Positions 38,507-47,507 of a stretch of 64,000 nt of DNA are shown here, piece by piece; position 1 is the stretch's first letter; every line of letters begins with the position of its first letter. The position numbers and the translations under genes are program-made. The DNA lies in assembly GCF_030408555.1 (NCBI RefSeq), contig NZ_CP047048.1:2356001-2420000 (forward strand), given 5' to 3'. Origin of the DNA: Corynebacterium aurimucosum (GTDB taxonomy: Bacteria; Actinomycetota; Actinomycetes; Mycobacteriales; Mycobacteriaceae). Below the pieces are notes generated by a model. The model searched no databases. It was not told the origin of the DNA and saw only the letters and a program-made list of their open reading frames with translations.

Positions 38507-39730
38507 GTGAAAAAGCTGCAAGGCGTACCAACGATATGCGCTGTCCTTGCACTGGGCATCGCTGTGATGGTGTACAAGTTCAGCCAATACGATGGACCCC
38601 ACTCCTTCACCTACATCCTCCCCTTCGACCTCTCCATCTACCGCATGGCGGGCGAGGACCTCAACGCGGGCGGCCTGCTTTACGACGCCCCCTATATCTT
38701 CCAATTCCCCTTCACCTACCCGCCGTTCGCGGGCCTGCTGTTCAAGGTTTTGCCCTTCTTCAGCAAGGGTGCGCTGACCATTATCTGGCCCTCGCTCATG
38801 TTCCTAGCGGTGCTGGCGATCGTCGTCATGATCTTCCGCGAGCGGGGCGTGAAGATGACCCCGGCCGCGGTACTCGTCGCCGTGCTGCTCACCGCGCTCA
38901 CCCCGGCGAATGAGGCGATGCACGGGTCGCTGTACTACGGGCAGGTCAACGTCTTCTTGATGCTGCTCGTGGCCTTGGATTTCCTGCCGCTTAAGCACCG
39001 CCTGCCGGGCGTGGGAATTGGACTGGCCGCGGGCATCAAGCTGACCCCGGCCTATATGGGGCTGGCCTTGCTTTTTGAGAAGCGCTGGTGGGCCGCCGCG
39101 GGGGCGGTCATCACCTTCTTGGTGACCGTGGTGCTCGGCTTCCTCTTCGTACCCGATGCGATGGATTTCTGGACCGATGCCATGTTCAATTCTTCCCGCG
39201 TGGGCGAGCATGCCAACCCCGGAGCAAAGTCGCTGCGCTCGCTTATGTTCCGCGAGCTCGGCATCGATGGCGGCATCTGGTGGCTGTTGGCGGTCATCGT
39301 GGTCTTCGCGCTTACCTGCCTGGCGCTGCGCACCGCATACCTGCGCGGCAACCGTACCGCGGCCTTCGCGCTAACGGGCCTGAGCACCTGCTTGGTCTCC
39401 CCCTTCTCGTGGTACCACCACTTCGTGTGGACCATCCCCTTCGTGGTCATGGTCTTCGTATCAGTCAACCAGGCGCTAACTGCACGGCTATCCGGGAAGT
39501 TCGGCGAGCAGCTCGCCGGCCTTGCCTCCGTGGCGGCCCTGTTCGTGGTGTCGCTGCCCTTCATGTCGGTCCCGGTGTGGTTCACCATGTCCACGGCCAA
39601 CCTCGACGCGATCGAATCCTTCCAGCCGTGGGCGACCTCGCTGTGGACGCTGTCTTGTATCGCCTTTATCGCCGTCTACGCCGTGTGGGGCTTCGTCGCG
39701 CCGCGCAAGCGTGCCGTGGAGAAGAGCTAG
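38507..39730 (+). CDS. GT87-family membrane glycosyltransferase (mannosyltransferase-like)
   Basis: A 407-residue polytopic protein with about ten hydrophobic segments. FDLSIYRMAGEDLNAGGLLYDAP (~44-66), FTYPPFAGLL and LYYGQVNVFLMLLVALD (~143-159) are the DUF2029/GT87 motifs of polyprenyl-phosphate-mannose-dependent alpha-mannosyltransferases that elongate lipomannan and lipoarabinomannan in the Corynebacteriales. WYHHFVW follows near the C-terminus. GGAGAG lies 6 nt before the GTG start. Exact linkage specificity cannot be told from the sequence. Confidence 0.85.
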   Translation: MKKLQGVPTICAVLALGIAVMVYKFSQYDGPHSFTYILPFDLSIYRMAGEDLNAGGLLYDAPYIFQFPFTYPPFAGLLFKVLPFFSKGALTIIWPSLMFLAVLAIVVMIFRERGVKMTPAAVLVAVLLTALTPANEAMHGSLYYGQVNVFLMLLVALDFLPLKHRLPGVGIGLAAGIKLTPAYMGLALLFEKRWWAAAGAVITFLVTVVLGFLFVPDAMDFWTDAMFNSSRVGEHANPGAKSLRSLMFRELGIDGGIWWLLAVIVVFALTCLALRTAYLRGNRTAAFALTGLSTCLVSPFSWYHHFVWTIPFVVMVFVSVNQALTARLSGKFGEQLAGLASVAALFVVSLPFMSVPVWFTMSTANLDAIESFQPWATSLWTLSCIAFIAVYAVWGFVAPRKRAVEKS

Positions 39731-39754
39731 GGGCGGTTCGCCAGGTCTTGACAA

Positions 39755-39820
39755 GGTACGTTTTCGTAAATAGTGGCTCGAAAACTCGTGTTCTACAAGG
39801 CTTATTTACCAATCTGTACC
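39755..39820. repeat. 66-bp palindromic element, copy 3
   Basis: Begins GGTACGTTTTCGTAAATAGT and ends AGGCTTATTTACCAATCTGTACC. The left half matches the reverse complement of the right arm of the element at 12851, so the two lie in opposite orientation. It sits between two convergent genes and could also act as their shared terminator. Confidence 0.8.
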
Positions 39821-39835
39821 TTCGCCCCCTAGGGC

Positions 39836-40981
39836 TTAGCCCTCAGCGAGCGGCAAGAGCTGCTCCATCTCATCCGCGGTGGCCTTGACCACCTTCTGCC
39901 AGCTGCCGGTCTCCTCATACAAGCGGCGTTGGCGCTCATAGCCCGCACCAGAATCGATGATCTCCTGCACCAGCTGCAGCTCCCGGGCACAGCCTAGTTC
40001 TTCTGAGAGCGGGGCCAGCTCCACCAACAGATCCGCCAGCTCATCTTTGATCCAGCGCTCATCGGTCTCGCGCGAGGTGATGACCAGCGCGTCCATGCCA
40101 TAGCGCGCACCGCGCCACTTGTTCTCCGCCACGTGCCACGGCTGGAGGGTTGGCAGCTTTTCGCCCGCATCGATCATGCGGTCATAGTGCACCACCAGGC
40201 AGTGCGTGAGCGCCACGATGGCGGAGAGCTCGCGGAGGTTGGAGGCGGCATCGGAAATGCGCACCTCCACCGTTCCCCACTTCGAGGCCGGGCGGACGTC
40301 GAAGTGCATCGAGCCGGTGTGGTTGATGACCCCCGAAATGGCCTGGTCCCGCATGTAGGACTTCCACTGCTCCCAGTTTTCAAATTGGTAGGGCATGCCC
40401 GCGGTAGGCAGCTGTTGGTAGAGCATCGTGCGGTTGGAGGCGTAACCGGTATCGAGCCCCTCCCACCCCGGCGAGCAGGCGGAAATGGCCAGCAGGTGGG
40501 GGTACTTCGTCATCAGCGCATTGATGATGGGCCACACGCGTTCCTCATGGCTGATGCCGACGTGCACGTGCGTGCCCCACAGCAGCATCTGCTGGCCCCA
40601 GTACTGGGTGCGGTTAATGATTTCGGAGTAGCTCTCCTTGGAGGAAACCGGGTTCTTGCGGAAGTCCGTAAAAGGGTGTCCGCCCGAGGCCCAGAGGCGC
40701 ACGTCCATAGAATTAGCCGCTTCACGCACTGCGCTTAGCGACGTCTGCAGGTCCCCCATCGCCTCCGGCACCGTCCGGCATACCCCGGTCACCAGCTCCA
40801 CCGTGTTCTGGAGGAATTCCTTTTCCAAGTGGATGTCGGGGTGAGCGGCGTGTACGTGGTCAATGAGCTCCGCACCACGCGGCACGAGGTCCCAAGTCAC
40901 TGGGTCAACGAGGGCGACTTCCCACTCCACGCCCAGGGTGGGCTCAGGCGAGCGGGCGAAGTTCTCTTCCGGAATATTCAC
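39836..40981 (-). CDS. Carboxylate-amine ligase YbdK (glutamate-cysteine ligase 2 family)
   Basis: A 381-residue GCS2-family enzyme: [14 protein letters not shown] at the start, [43 protein letters not shown] and [13 protein letters not shown]. In mycobacteria the homologue Rv0433 lies beside the same neighbours. Weak glutamate-cysteine ligase activity is known for E. coli YbdK, but the physiological substrate is unclear. The GTG at 40981 follows TAGGAT by 6 nt (leaderless candidate). Confidence 0.9.
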   Translation of the reverse strand: MNIPEENFARSPEPTLGVEWEVALVDPVTWDLVPRGAELIDHVHAAHPDIHLEKEFLQNTVELVTGVCRTVPEAMGDLQTSLSAVREAANSMDVRLWASGGHPFTDFRKNPVSSKESYSEIINRTQYWGQQMLLWGTHVHVGISHEERVWPIINALMTKYPHLLAISACSPGWEGLDTGYASNRTMLYQQLPTAGMPYQFENWEQWKSYMRDQAISGVINHTGSMHFDVRPASKWGTVEVRISDAASNLRELSAIVALTHCLVVHYDRMIDAGEKLPTLQPWHVAENKWRGARYGMDALVITSRETDERWIKDELADLLVELAPLSEELGCARELQLVQEIIDSGAGYERQRRLYEETGSWQKVVKATADEMEQLLPLAEG

Positions 40982-41029
40982 CCATTCATCCTATCCACCA
41001 ACAGGGTGAATTTAATAAGTTTTTATTCC

Positions 41030-41794
41030 TTAGGCCTGGGGAACGGCGAGGACCACGACGACGGCATCGCCCTTAGTGTAATCCCCGGTCAGCTCGGCCG
41101 GGTAAGGCGCAATGGCTTCCGCCGGAACATTGCCGCCGTAGTACTGGGCGGCGACTTCCTTGGCCAGGTTCTCGGCCGCCGCATCACCCTGCGGGAAGAA
41201 GATGGTGGTCTGCGGTGCGACGAGGACGTCGCCGCTGATGTTGCCTACCTCGGCCACCTTGAATTTTTCGGTCTTGAGGCGCTCTGCCTCGTCAGCGGCG
41301 TAGTTGGCGCGGCCGGAGTTGTTGAAAACGTTGACGGGGATCTCCGCCTGCGGGCGGTCAGAGTTGCCTACGGCGGCGCCCGCCTCAGCGTTCTCTTCGC
41401 GGTTCTCCTTGCGCTCCGCGCCGGCCTGGTCAGCGTTCTCCGAGTCGGCGTCGGCATCAGCCGGGCGCTCGTGCTCGGCGGCGTCCTTGTTCTTGTCGGC
41501 TTCGCCCTCCGCACCGCCGGTAGCAGCATCACCTTCAACGCCACCGGTGGCGGGACCGGAGACGGCGGCGTCGTTGGCGGGCGCATCCTGCGCGGTGTCC
41601 TCGGAACCATCCGAGGTCATGGCGTAAAGAGCCCACATGCCGAGCATGACGGCCACGGCGATGAGCACCATGGCAACACCACGCAGCGGGAGCTTGCTAG
41701 CGGAGGCCGGGGCGGCGGCAGCCGAATCGGAATCGGCGGCGTGGCGCGCGCGGTCAGCGGACGAGGCAGAGTTTTCCGGATTCACATTAGTCAC
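41030..41794 (-). CDS. LytR C-terminal-domain protein (Rv0431-like), membrane anchored
   Basis: A 254-residue protein with a short basic N-terminus, one TM segment (~38-60, VAMVLIAVAVMLGMWALYAM), a long acidic disordered stretch (Asp, Glu, Ala-rich) and a C-terminal LytR_C domain starting EIPVNVFNNSGRANYA. It matches mycobacterial Rv0431 by place and layout. The domain occurs outside the membrane, often near cell-wall ligases, but this protein lacks the catalytic LCP domain. The GTG at 41794 follows TAGAGT by 7 nt (leaderless candidate). Confidence 0.82.
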   Translation of the reverse strand: MTNVNPENSASSADRARHAADSDSAAAAPASASKLPLRGVAMVLIAVAVMLGMWALYAMTSDGSEDTAQDAPANDAAVSGPATGGVEGDAATGGAEGEADKNKDAAEHERPADADADSENADQAGAERKENREENAEAGAAVGNSDRPQAEIPVNVFNNSGRANYAADEAERLKTEKFKVAEVGNISGDVLVAPQTTIFFPQGDAAAENLAKEVAAQYYGGNVPAEAIAPYPAELTGDYTKGDAVVVVLAVPQA

Positions 41795-41820
41795 ACTGGC
41801 AACTCTAGTATCTATGGGCC

Positions 41821-42075
41821 TCAGTCCGGTGCATTGTCGTGTGCGGCGCGCCGGACGCCCTCGCGGGCGTCGCGAAGCCGGCGCAAACGCGTCACCAACA
41901 ACGGGTAGGAAGCATGCGCGGCGGGGTTATCAAGGAGCACGTTAAGGCGTTGGTGGTAGCGCACCGGAGTAATGTCCAGCTGCGCACGGATGGCCTCCTC
42001 CTTGGCGCCGATATCGCGCGGGGCGTGGGACTCGAAGTCCAAAATCGCGGCGTCTAGGTCTGACAGGGAGTGCAT
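41821..42075 (-). CDS. DUF3263 small protein
   Basis: An 84-residue protein, [20 protein letters not shown] at the start and [19 protein letters not shown] in the middle, the DUF3263 pattern. The segment resembles a helix-turn-helix ([20 protein letters not shown]), so DNA binding is possible but unproven. It corresponds to mycobacterial Rv0430. I use the ATG at 42075, 6 nt after TACAGT, instead of the longer frame that would run into def. Divergent from def with a gap of only 16 bp. Confidence 0.82.
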   Translation of the reverse strand: MHSLSDLDAAILDFESHAPRDIGAKEEAIRAQLDITPVRYHQRLNVLLDNPAAHASYPLLVTRLRRLRDAREGVRRAAHDNAPD

Positions 42076-42091
42076 GCTTAGACTGTATGCC
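42076..42091. promoter_or_regulatory. Overlapping divergent leaderless promoters, DUF3263 / def
   Basis: In the 16 bp between the two ATGs, TAGACT (42079-42084, plus strand, 7 nt before the def ATG) overlaps TACAGT (42087-42082, minus strand, 6 nt before the DUF3263 ATG). No room exists for leaders or ribosome sites, so both transcripts are probably leaderless and the two -10 boxes share bases. Confidence 0.6.
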
Positions 42092-42706
42092 ATGACTATT
42101 CGTCCCATCGTTATCCACGGCGACCCGGTCCTCCACAATCCCACCGAGCCGGTCACTGAAGCCATCGACTCCCCCGAGCTACAGGAGCTCATCGCGGACA
42201 TGCACGAGACCATGGATGCCGCGCACGGAGTAGGCCTAGCCGCCAACCAGATCGGCGTGAACAAGCGCCTCTTTGTCTACCACTGCCCCGACACCGACGG
42301 GCCAGATGGCACCGAGCTTCCCGAAGGCGGCATGCGGCGCGGCTGCGTGATCAACCCGGTGCTGGAAACCTCCGAGATTCCGGAAACCATGCCGGCCGAC
42401 GACGGCTCCGAGGACGAAGGCTGCCTCTCCGTTCCGGGCGAGGGCTTCCCCACCGGCCGCGCTGACTGGGCGCGTGTGACCGGCAAGAATGAAAAGGGCG
42501 AGGACATCTCCATCGAGGGCTATGGTTTCTTCGCGCGCATGCTGCAGCACGAAACCGGCCACCTCGACGGCTTCGTCTACACCGACGTGCTCACCGGCCG
42601 CTACAAGCGCCAGGCCAAGAAGGCTATTAAGCGCAACGGCTGGACCGAGGCCGGGCTTACCTGGCTGCCAGGCGAGGACGAAGATCCCTTCGGGCACGAC
42701 GACTAA
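42092..42706 (+). CDS. def: Peptide deformylase
   Basis: A 204-residue enzyme with the three PDF motifs: [19 protein letters not shown] (metal cysteine) and [13 protein letters not shown] (HExxH-type; here HETGH). It removes formyl groups from nascent proteins. The ATG at 42092 ([14 protein letters not shown]) is at the family start. The stop overlaps the GNAT start (TAATG). Confidence 0.95.
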   Translation: MTIRPIVIHGDPVLHNPTEPVTEAIDSPELQELIADMHETMDAAHGVGLAANQIGVNKRLFVYHCPDTDGPDGTELPEGGMRRGCVINPVLETSEIPETMPADDGSEDEGCLSVPGEGFPTGRADWARVTGKNEKGEDISIEGYGFFARMLQHETGHLDGFVYTDVLTGRYKRQAKKAIKRNGWTEAGLTWLPGEDEDPFGHDD

Positions 42707-43704
42707 TGTCCCGCATCTTCCGCTCCGATTCCGTCCAGGTGGGCGAGCGCGTGGTGGCCCGGCGCGATTTCGGCGGCGTGCACAGTGATGTCATCGGCCA
42801 CGTGCTCAGCCTGGAGCCGCTGGTCATCCGCCCCCAGGAAGTCGGCGGCTACCCCTCTTCGCTCGACGCAGTGGAGATTCCGCCGGAGCAGCTCAAGATC
42901 ATTAAGCGCCTCTCCCCACGTACCGTCCGCAATTCCGATATCCGCGCCGTCGAGGTGGCCACCGCGGCCGCCTTCCCCGGCAAGGAGCACACGTGGACGT
43001 CTGATGGCCAGTGGCTCCTGCGCGCGGGTGATGGCGTGACGGGCCGCTCAAACTCCGCGATTCCGCTGGGCCCTTCCGCGGGATTTCTGCCGGTACCGAT
43101 GGAGGAGATCGACGCGTTTTATGCGCGCCACGATCTTCCTGTGCGCTTGGCCATCCCGGAGCGCATCGGCGCCTCCGCAGAAAAGCTCGTGGCGGCCGAA
43201 CCCGAAGCCTGGGAGCTCGAGCCGGAAATCCTAGTGATGGTGCGTGATGTGGCGGATCTCCCAGAACCGGAAGAGGTCACCTTCCGCATCGATGCGCAGC
43301 CCGATTCCGAATGGCTCGATCTCTACCACTTCCGCGGCCAAGCTCTACCGCCTTTAGCCTTGGAATACCTGCGAAGCCACATCGAGGGAACGATGGGCTT
43401 CGGGCGCCTCCTCTCCCCTACGGGCGAAACCATCGCTATTACGCGCGGCACCCTAACGGAATCCGGGGACGGCACCGTGTGGCTGGGTTACTCCGCCGTG
43501 GAAGTGGCCGAAGGTTGGCGCCGCAAAGGATTGGGCACCGCCTTGGGCGCGCACATGCTGGCCTGGGGCAAGGCCCAGGGTGCGGAGAAGGCCTACCTGC
43601 AGGTCGTAGCCCATAATACGGCTGGGATCCGGCTCTATGAGAAGCTCGGCTTCCTCGAGCAGCACCGTCACCGTTACGCCCACCGTCTACCTCAAGTACC
43701 CTAA
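42706..43704 (+). CDS. GNAT-family acetyltransferase (Rv0428c-like)
   Basis: A 332-residue protein. The N-terminal ~65 residues form a small beta-rich domain (GERVVARRDF, VIGHVLSL). The C-terminal GNAT domain has the acetyl-CoA loop VAEGWRRKGLGTALGAHML and VVAHNTAGIRLYEKLGF. It matches mycobacterial Rv0428c between def and xthA. The acceptor is unknown. The start is coupled to def. Confidence 0.88.
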   Translation: MSRIFRSDSVQVGERVVARRDFGGVHSDVIGHVLSLEPLVIRPQEVGGYPSSLDAVEIPPEQLKIIKRLSPRTVRNSDIRAVEVATAAAFPGKEHTWTSDGQWLLRAGDGVTGRSNSAIPLGPSAGFLPVPMEEIDAFYARHDLPVRLAIPERIGASAEKLVAAEPEAWELEPEILVMVRDVADLPEPEEVTFRIDAQPDSEWLDLYHFRGQALPPLALEYLRSHIEGTMGFGRLLSPTGETIAITRGTLTESGDGTVWLGYSAVEVAEGWRRKGLGTALGAHMLAWGKAQGAEKAYLQVVAHNTAGIRLYEKLGFLEQHRHRYAHRLPQVP

Positions 43705-43709
43705 ACCAC

Positions 43710-44519
43710 ATGCGCATCGCTACCTGGAACATCAACTCCGTTCGCACCCGCGCTCAGCGCGCGGTGGATCTGCTGGCCAAGCACGACATCGACGTGCTCT
43801 GCCTGCAAGAAACCAAGGTGGCGGATGCGAAGTTCCCCCGCGAGCCTTTCGAGGAAGCCGGCTACCACGTGACCTGCCACGGGCTGAACCAGTGGAATGG
43901 CGTGGCCATCCTGTCCAAGGAAGAACCGGAAGAGGTCCAGACCTTCTTCCCCGGCCAGCCTGGGTTCCACAAAGACCCCACTAAGGAGCAGGCGCGCGAG
44001 GCCCGGGCGCTATCGGCCCGCATCCGCGGGATTGAGATGTGGTCCCTCTACGTTCCCAACGGGCGCGACATCACGGACCGGCACTTCGACTACAAACTGG
44101 ACTTCCTCTACTCTTTGGCGCGCTATGCGGAGACTCGGGCGCAGTCGAAACTCTTGCTCACGGGTGACTTCAACATCGCGCCGCGAGATGAGGATGTCTG
44201 GGATATGTCGCTCTTCCGCGGCAAGACGCACGTCACCGAACCGGAGCGCGCCGCCTTCCAGATGCTGGAGGAGTCCGGGCTGGTGGAAGTCACCCGCCGC
44301 TTCACTAAGGAGGAGCGCTGGACCTACTTTGATTACAAGTCCCTGCGCTTCCAGAAGAACGAGGGCATGCGCATCGATTTCCAGCTGGCCAGCGAACCCC
44401 TCGCACGCCTCGTCCAAGGAGCACAGGTGGACATGGTTGAACGCGCCGGCGACAAGACCTCCGACCACGTGCCACTAATCGCGGATTTCGATGTCCCCGA
44501 TTTCGCATCGGTGTGCTAG
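43710..44519 (+). CDS. xthA: Exodeoxyribonuclease III
   Basis: A 269-residue AP endonuclease/exonuclease with MRIATWNINSVRTR, LCLQETKV (catalytic Glu), SLYVPNGRDI, LTGDFNIAP and KTSDHVPLIADF (catalytic His). It repairs abasic sites and 3' blocks. TACCCT lies 7 nt before the ATG at 43710, suggesting its own leaderless transcript even though the GNAT gene ends just before it. Confidence 0.94.
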   Translation: MRIATWNINSVRTRAQRAVDLLAKHDIDVLCLQETKVADAKFPREPFEEAGYHVTCHGLNQWNGVAILSKEEPEEVQTFFPGQPGFHKDPTKEQAREARALSARIRGIEMWSLYVPNGRDITDRHFDYKLDFLYSLARYAETRAQSKLLLTGDFNIAPRDEDVWDMSLFRGKTHVTEPERAAFQMLEESGLVEVTRRFTKEERWTYFDYKSLRFQKNEGMRIDFQLASEPLARLVQGAQVDMVERAGDKTSDHVPLIADFDVPDFASVC

Positions 44520-44525
44520 CCTGCC

Positions 44526-45989
44526 ATGAACCTCAACATCGATCTCTCCGTCTGGCAGTTTGTACTGCTGCTTATTGATTACGGCATCAAAATCATCGCC
44601 ATCGGCGTCGTTCCCGAAGGCCGCCGCCCCTCCAGCTCCACTGCCTGGCTGTTGGCCATTCTTGTGCTGCCCATCGTGGGGCTGCCGTTGTTCTTGCTCA
44701 TGGGCTCGCCCTATATCAACCGCCGGCGCCACCGCATCCAGCAGGAAGCCAACGCCCTGCTTAACGACGTCACCGCCTCCACCCCCAACCACCCCTCGGG
44801 CCGCCTCTCCCCGGAGGTGGAATCCCTCATCCAGCTCAATCGCAACCTCACCGGCCACCCAGCTCTCATTGGCCACAACAAAGGCCTGCACGCCTCCTAT
44901 GAGGAAGCCATCCTGGCCATGGCTCAGGCCGTCGACCGCGCTGAGAAATACGTGCTCATTGAGATCTACATCCAGTCCTGGGATGAGGTGACCGATGTCT
45001 TCTTCCAGTCCCTCGCGCGCGCCCGAAAGCGCGGCGTGGAGGTCAAGCTGCTGCTAGACCAGATCGGCAGTTTGAAGTACAAGGGCTATTTCACCCTGGG
45101 CAAGCGCCTCACCGAGATTGACGTCGACTGGCGGCTCATGCTTCCGCTGCAGCTGCACAAAGGCCGCTTCCGCCGCCCGGATTTGCGCAACCACCGCAAG
45201 ATCGTGGTCATTGACGGCCACACGGGCTTCTTGGGCTCGATGAACATGATCAAGCGTGAATACAAGACCAAGGACCGCGCATGGATCGACTACATGGTCG
45301 AGATGACCGGCCCTGTGGTGACGTCCTTGGCCTCGGTGTTCGCGGTGGATTGGTACCTGGAATCCGAAGAGCAGCTGTCCTTGGATATGCAGCCCTATGA
45401 CGACGCCATGACGGCCGACTCCAACCACCTCCAGTTGGTCCCCTCCGGCCCCGGTTACACCACGGAACCCAACCTGCGCATGTTCAATTCGGTGGTACAC
45501 CACGCCAAGGAAAAGCTCATCCTTTGCTCGCCCTACTTCATCCCGGACGAGTCCCTCTTGGAGGCGGTCACCACCGCGTGCTACCGCGACGTTGAGGTGG
45601 AGTTGTTGGTGTCCGCGAAGGCGGACCAGTTCATGGTCAACCACGCGCAGTCCTCCTACTACCAAGCACTGTTGGAGGCTGGCGTGCGGATCTTCCAATT
45701 CCCCGAGCCCTTCGTGCTGCACTCCAAGTTCATTCTTGCGGACCCGAACCTGCCGGAGCGCGACTCCTTGTGCATGTTTGGTTCCTCCAACATGGATATG
45801 CGGTCCTTCGGCCTCAACTATGAATCGACCATGTTGGTGGCCAAGGGCGACCTCATCGATGACTTCACCCAGTTGGCCAGCAACTACAAGAAGGTCTGCC
45901 ACGAGCTCACCCTCGAGGAGTGGAACGAGCGCGGCCTGCTGCGCCGCTACGTGGACAACGTCATGCGTCTGACCTCCGCCCTGCAGTAG
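44526..45989 (+). CDS. cls: Cardiolipin synthase (phospholipase D type)
   Basis: A 487-residue protein with two N-terminal TM segments (~10-30 and ~38-60) followed by two PLD domains. The HKD motifs are NHRKIVVIDGHTGFLGSMNM and LHSKFILADPN...GSSNMDMRS. It makes cardiolipin from two phosphatidylglycerols at the membrane. It starts 6 nt after xthA and is probably co-transcribed. Confidence 0.94.
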   Translation: MNLNIDLSVWQFVLLLIDYGIKIIAIGVVPEGRRPSSSTAWLLAILVLPIVGLPLFLLMGSPYINRRRHRIQQEANALLNDVTASTPNHPSGRLSPEVESLIQLNRNLTGHPALIGHNKGLHASYEEAILAMAQAVDRAEKYVLIEIYIQSWDEVTDVFFQSLARARKRGVEVKLLLDQIGSLKYKGYFTLGKRLTEIDVDWRLMLPLQLHKGRFRRPDLRNHRKIVVIDGHTGFLGSMNMIKREYKTKDRAWIDYMVEMTGPVVTSLASVFAVDWYLESEEQLSLDMQPYDDAMTADSNHLQLVPSGPGYTTEPNLRMFNSVVHHAKEKLILCSPYFIPDESLLEAVTTACYRDVEVELLVSAKADQFMVNHAQSSYYQALLEAGVRIFQFPEPFVLHSKFILADPNLPERDSLCMFGSSNMDMRSFGLNYESTMLVAKGDLIDDFTQLASNYKKVCHELTLEEWNERGLLRRYVDNVMRLTSALQ

Positions 45990-46047
45990 GGGATGCATGG
46001 GGACCCGCACGTGGTTCCCTTATTGCCAAGGGAGCCGAACAGCACGC

Positions 46048-46222
46048 AGAAGGCATCTCCTAGAAGGCGTCTACCACAAGGCGCTTTTGGTCCTAAAAAC
46101 GCCATCTAGCGCCTGCAAAAGGCGTTTTCAGAGGCAAAGACGCCCTTTGACTGATGCCTTCTGCAGTGCGCCGTTTGCAAGATGCCTTTTGTGAGATGCC
46201 GTTTGCAAGGCTCCAACTGCGT
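46048..46222. repeat. Inverted cluster of 14-bp tandem repeats
   Basis: Left side: three units at exact 14-bp spacing, AGAAGGCATCT (46048), AGAAGGCGTCT (46062), ACAAGGCGCTT (46076). Right side: five units in the opposite orientation at exact 14-bp spacing, starting at 46153, 46167, 46181, 46195 and 46209 (for example GATGCCTTTTGTGA and GATGCCGTTTGCAA). Between them, AAAACGCC/GGCGTTTT (46096-46128) pairs. The whole could form a long cruciform or RNA hairpin. Confidence 0.8.
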
Positions 46223-46301
46223 AGCACGCGGTGCTCGGTGTCTTGTGACGGTACCCGTTTGCTCAGCGGCTTGTACTCGGGACCTTGTGCAACGTCCTGG
46301 T

Positions 46302-46330
46302 GCGCAGCGCCGCGTTGGGCGGCGCTGCGC
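46302..46330 (-). terminator. Perfect 12-bp hairpin after the MFS exporter gene
   Basis: GCGCAGCGCCGC and GCGGCGCTGCGC are perfectly complementary around a 5-nt loop, one base beyond the stop codon of the minus-strand exporter gene. No U-tract follows, so factor-independent termination is uncertain; mRNA 3'-end protection is the other option. Confidence 0.55.
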
Positions 46331-46331
46331 G

Positions 46332-47507
46332 CTACGAGGCGCCGCGGGCCAGCCGCGTGGATACCACAAGGCCGCACAGCGAGATGAAGCTGCAGCACAC
46401 CATTCCGATGGCCATGGTCAGCGCTGCGTTCGAGCCCCAGCCCATGAGCGGGCTGATGGCGCTGGCCAACATAGACTGGCCGAAGCCCATGATCGCGGAG
46501 ACGCTACCCGCTCGCGGGCGCATGAGGCCCGTCGCCAAAGCGGTGGCGTTACCCATGATGAAGCCGGTCGGCGCCACGCAGGAGAAAAGGACGATGAGGC
46601 AGACCCATACCGGAGCGCCGAACAACACCGACAGCAACAAGATCACCCCGCAGACAAAGACGCCAGTCACGCCAATGCGCAGCATGACCGCCGGGGAGAC
46701 TGAATCCATGGCCCGCGAATTCACCAGCGTGGCCATAAAGAGGCCCACCGCGTTGATGCCGAAAATCAGCGAATAGCCCAACGGCGAAAAGCCCCACTGG
46801 TTTTGCACCACGAAGGCCGAAGCCGCGATGTAGCAGAACATCGAGCAGAAGCCGAAGGCCATGGTCACCAAGTAGCCCCAGACCCGGGCATTGGTCAACA
46901 CCGCCCAGTAGTTGCCCGCCACCGTGCGAAACAGCCCAGCGCGGGAGCGCCCGCCCGCGGTCTCCGGGACGATGGCAATCGCCAGCACCAACTGCACCGC
47001 ATGCAGCCCGGCAAGAACCCAAAAGATGCCGCGCCAGCCCAGCGGCTCCGCCAGGACACCGCCGAGCACCGGGGCCACTGCCGGCGCGATTCCCTGCAGC
47101 GCCATGAGCAGCGAATACGCCTTCGCGGCCGCCGCGCCGTGCACGAGGTCAGGTACCACCGCGCGGGCGAGCACCACGCACGCGCCGCCGCCGAGGCCCT
47201 GCAGCACACGGGCGGCCACGAGCACGGTGGCGGTCGGAGCCAGCGCCGCCAGCACGGAGGCCACCAGTGCAAGGGAGGCGCCGGCGATGAGGAGGCGTTT
47301 GCGCCCGATGGCGTCGGATAGCGGGCCCATCACGAGCTGGCCGATACCCATGCCGATGAAGAAGCCCGAGATGGTCAGCTGCACCATGGCCCGGGTGGTG
47401 CCCAAATCGGAGAGGATCTCCGGCATCACCGGCAGGTACATATCAGTGGCAAAAGGCGCTGTTGCGGACAACAGCGCCAATGTAGCCAGGAGCGAAAAAG
47501 GAATCAC
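46332..47507 (-). CDS. Bcr/CflA-family MFS drug exporter
   Basis: A 391-residue, 12-TM protein. SATAPFATDMYLPVMPEI at ~14-31 is the Bcr/CflA hallmark, and the loop 2-3 motif GPLSDAIGRKRLLIAG (~65-80) marks the major facilitator family. I use the GTG at 47507, which overlaps the stop of the ABC permease gene (GTGA), rather than the longer frame. Likely a proton-driven exporter of drugs or metabolites co-expressed with the ABC-2 transporter. Confidence 0.88.
   Translation of the reverse strand: MIPFSLLATLALLSATAPFATDMYLPVMPEILSDLGTTRAMVQLTISGFFIGMGIGQLVMGPLSDAIGRKRLLIAGASLALVASVLAALAPTATVLVAARVLQGLGGGACVVLARAVVPDLVHGAAAAKAYSLLMALQGIAPAVAPVLGGVLAEPLGWRGIFWVLAGLHAVQLVLAIAIVPETAGGRSRAGLFRTVAGNYWAVLTNARVWGYLVTMAFGFCSMFCYIAASAFVVQNQWGFSPLGYSLIFGINAVGLFMATLVNSRAMDSVSPAVMLRIGVTGVFVCGVILLLSVLFGAPVWVCLIVLFSCVAPTGFIMGNATALATGLMRPRAGSVSAIMGFGQSMLASAISPLMGWGSNAALTMAIGMVCCSFISLCGLVVSTRLARGAS

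Larger units (their letters stand above)
45990..46331. other. Intergenic region rich in short repeats, cls / MFS exporter
   Basis: 342 bp between convergent genes with no believable coding frame. It holds the inverted 14-bp repeat cluster (46048-46222) and a perfect 12-bp-stem hairpin (46302-46330). Short frames on both strands run through the repeats and lack ribosome sites and known domains. Confidence 0.75.

Noticed and set aside
46048..46222. Possible CRISPR array
   Set aside because: Units are 14 bp, contiguous without spacers, variable in sequence and present in both orientations; no cas gene is nearby.
46182..46776. Plus-strand open frames overlapping the repeat cluster and the MFS gene
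   Set aside because: They mirror the exporter gene or read through the repeats, have no ribosome sites and no recognisable domain.
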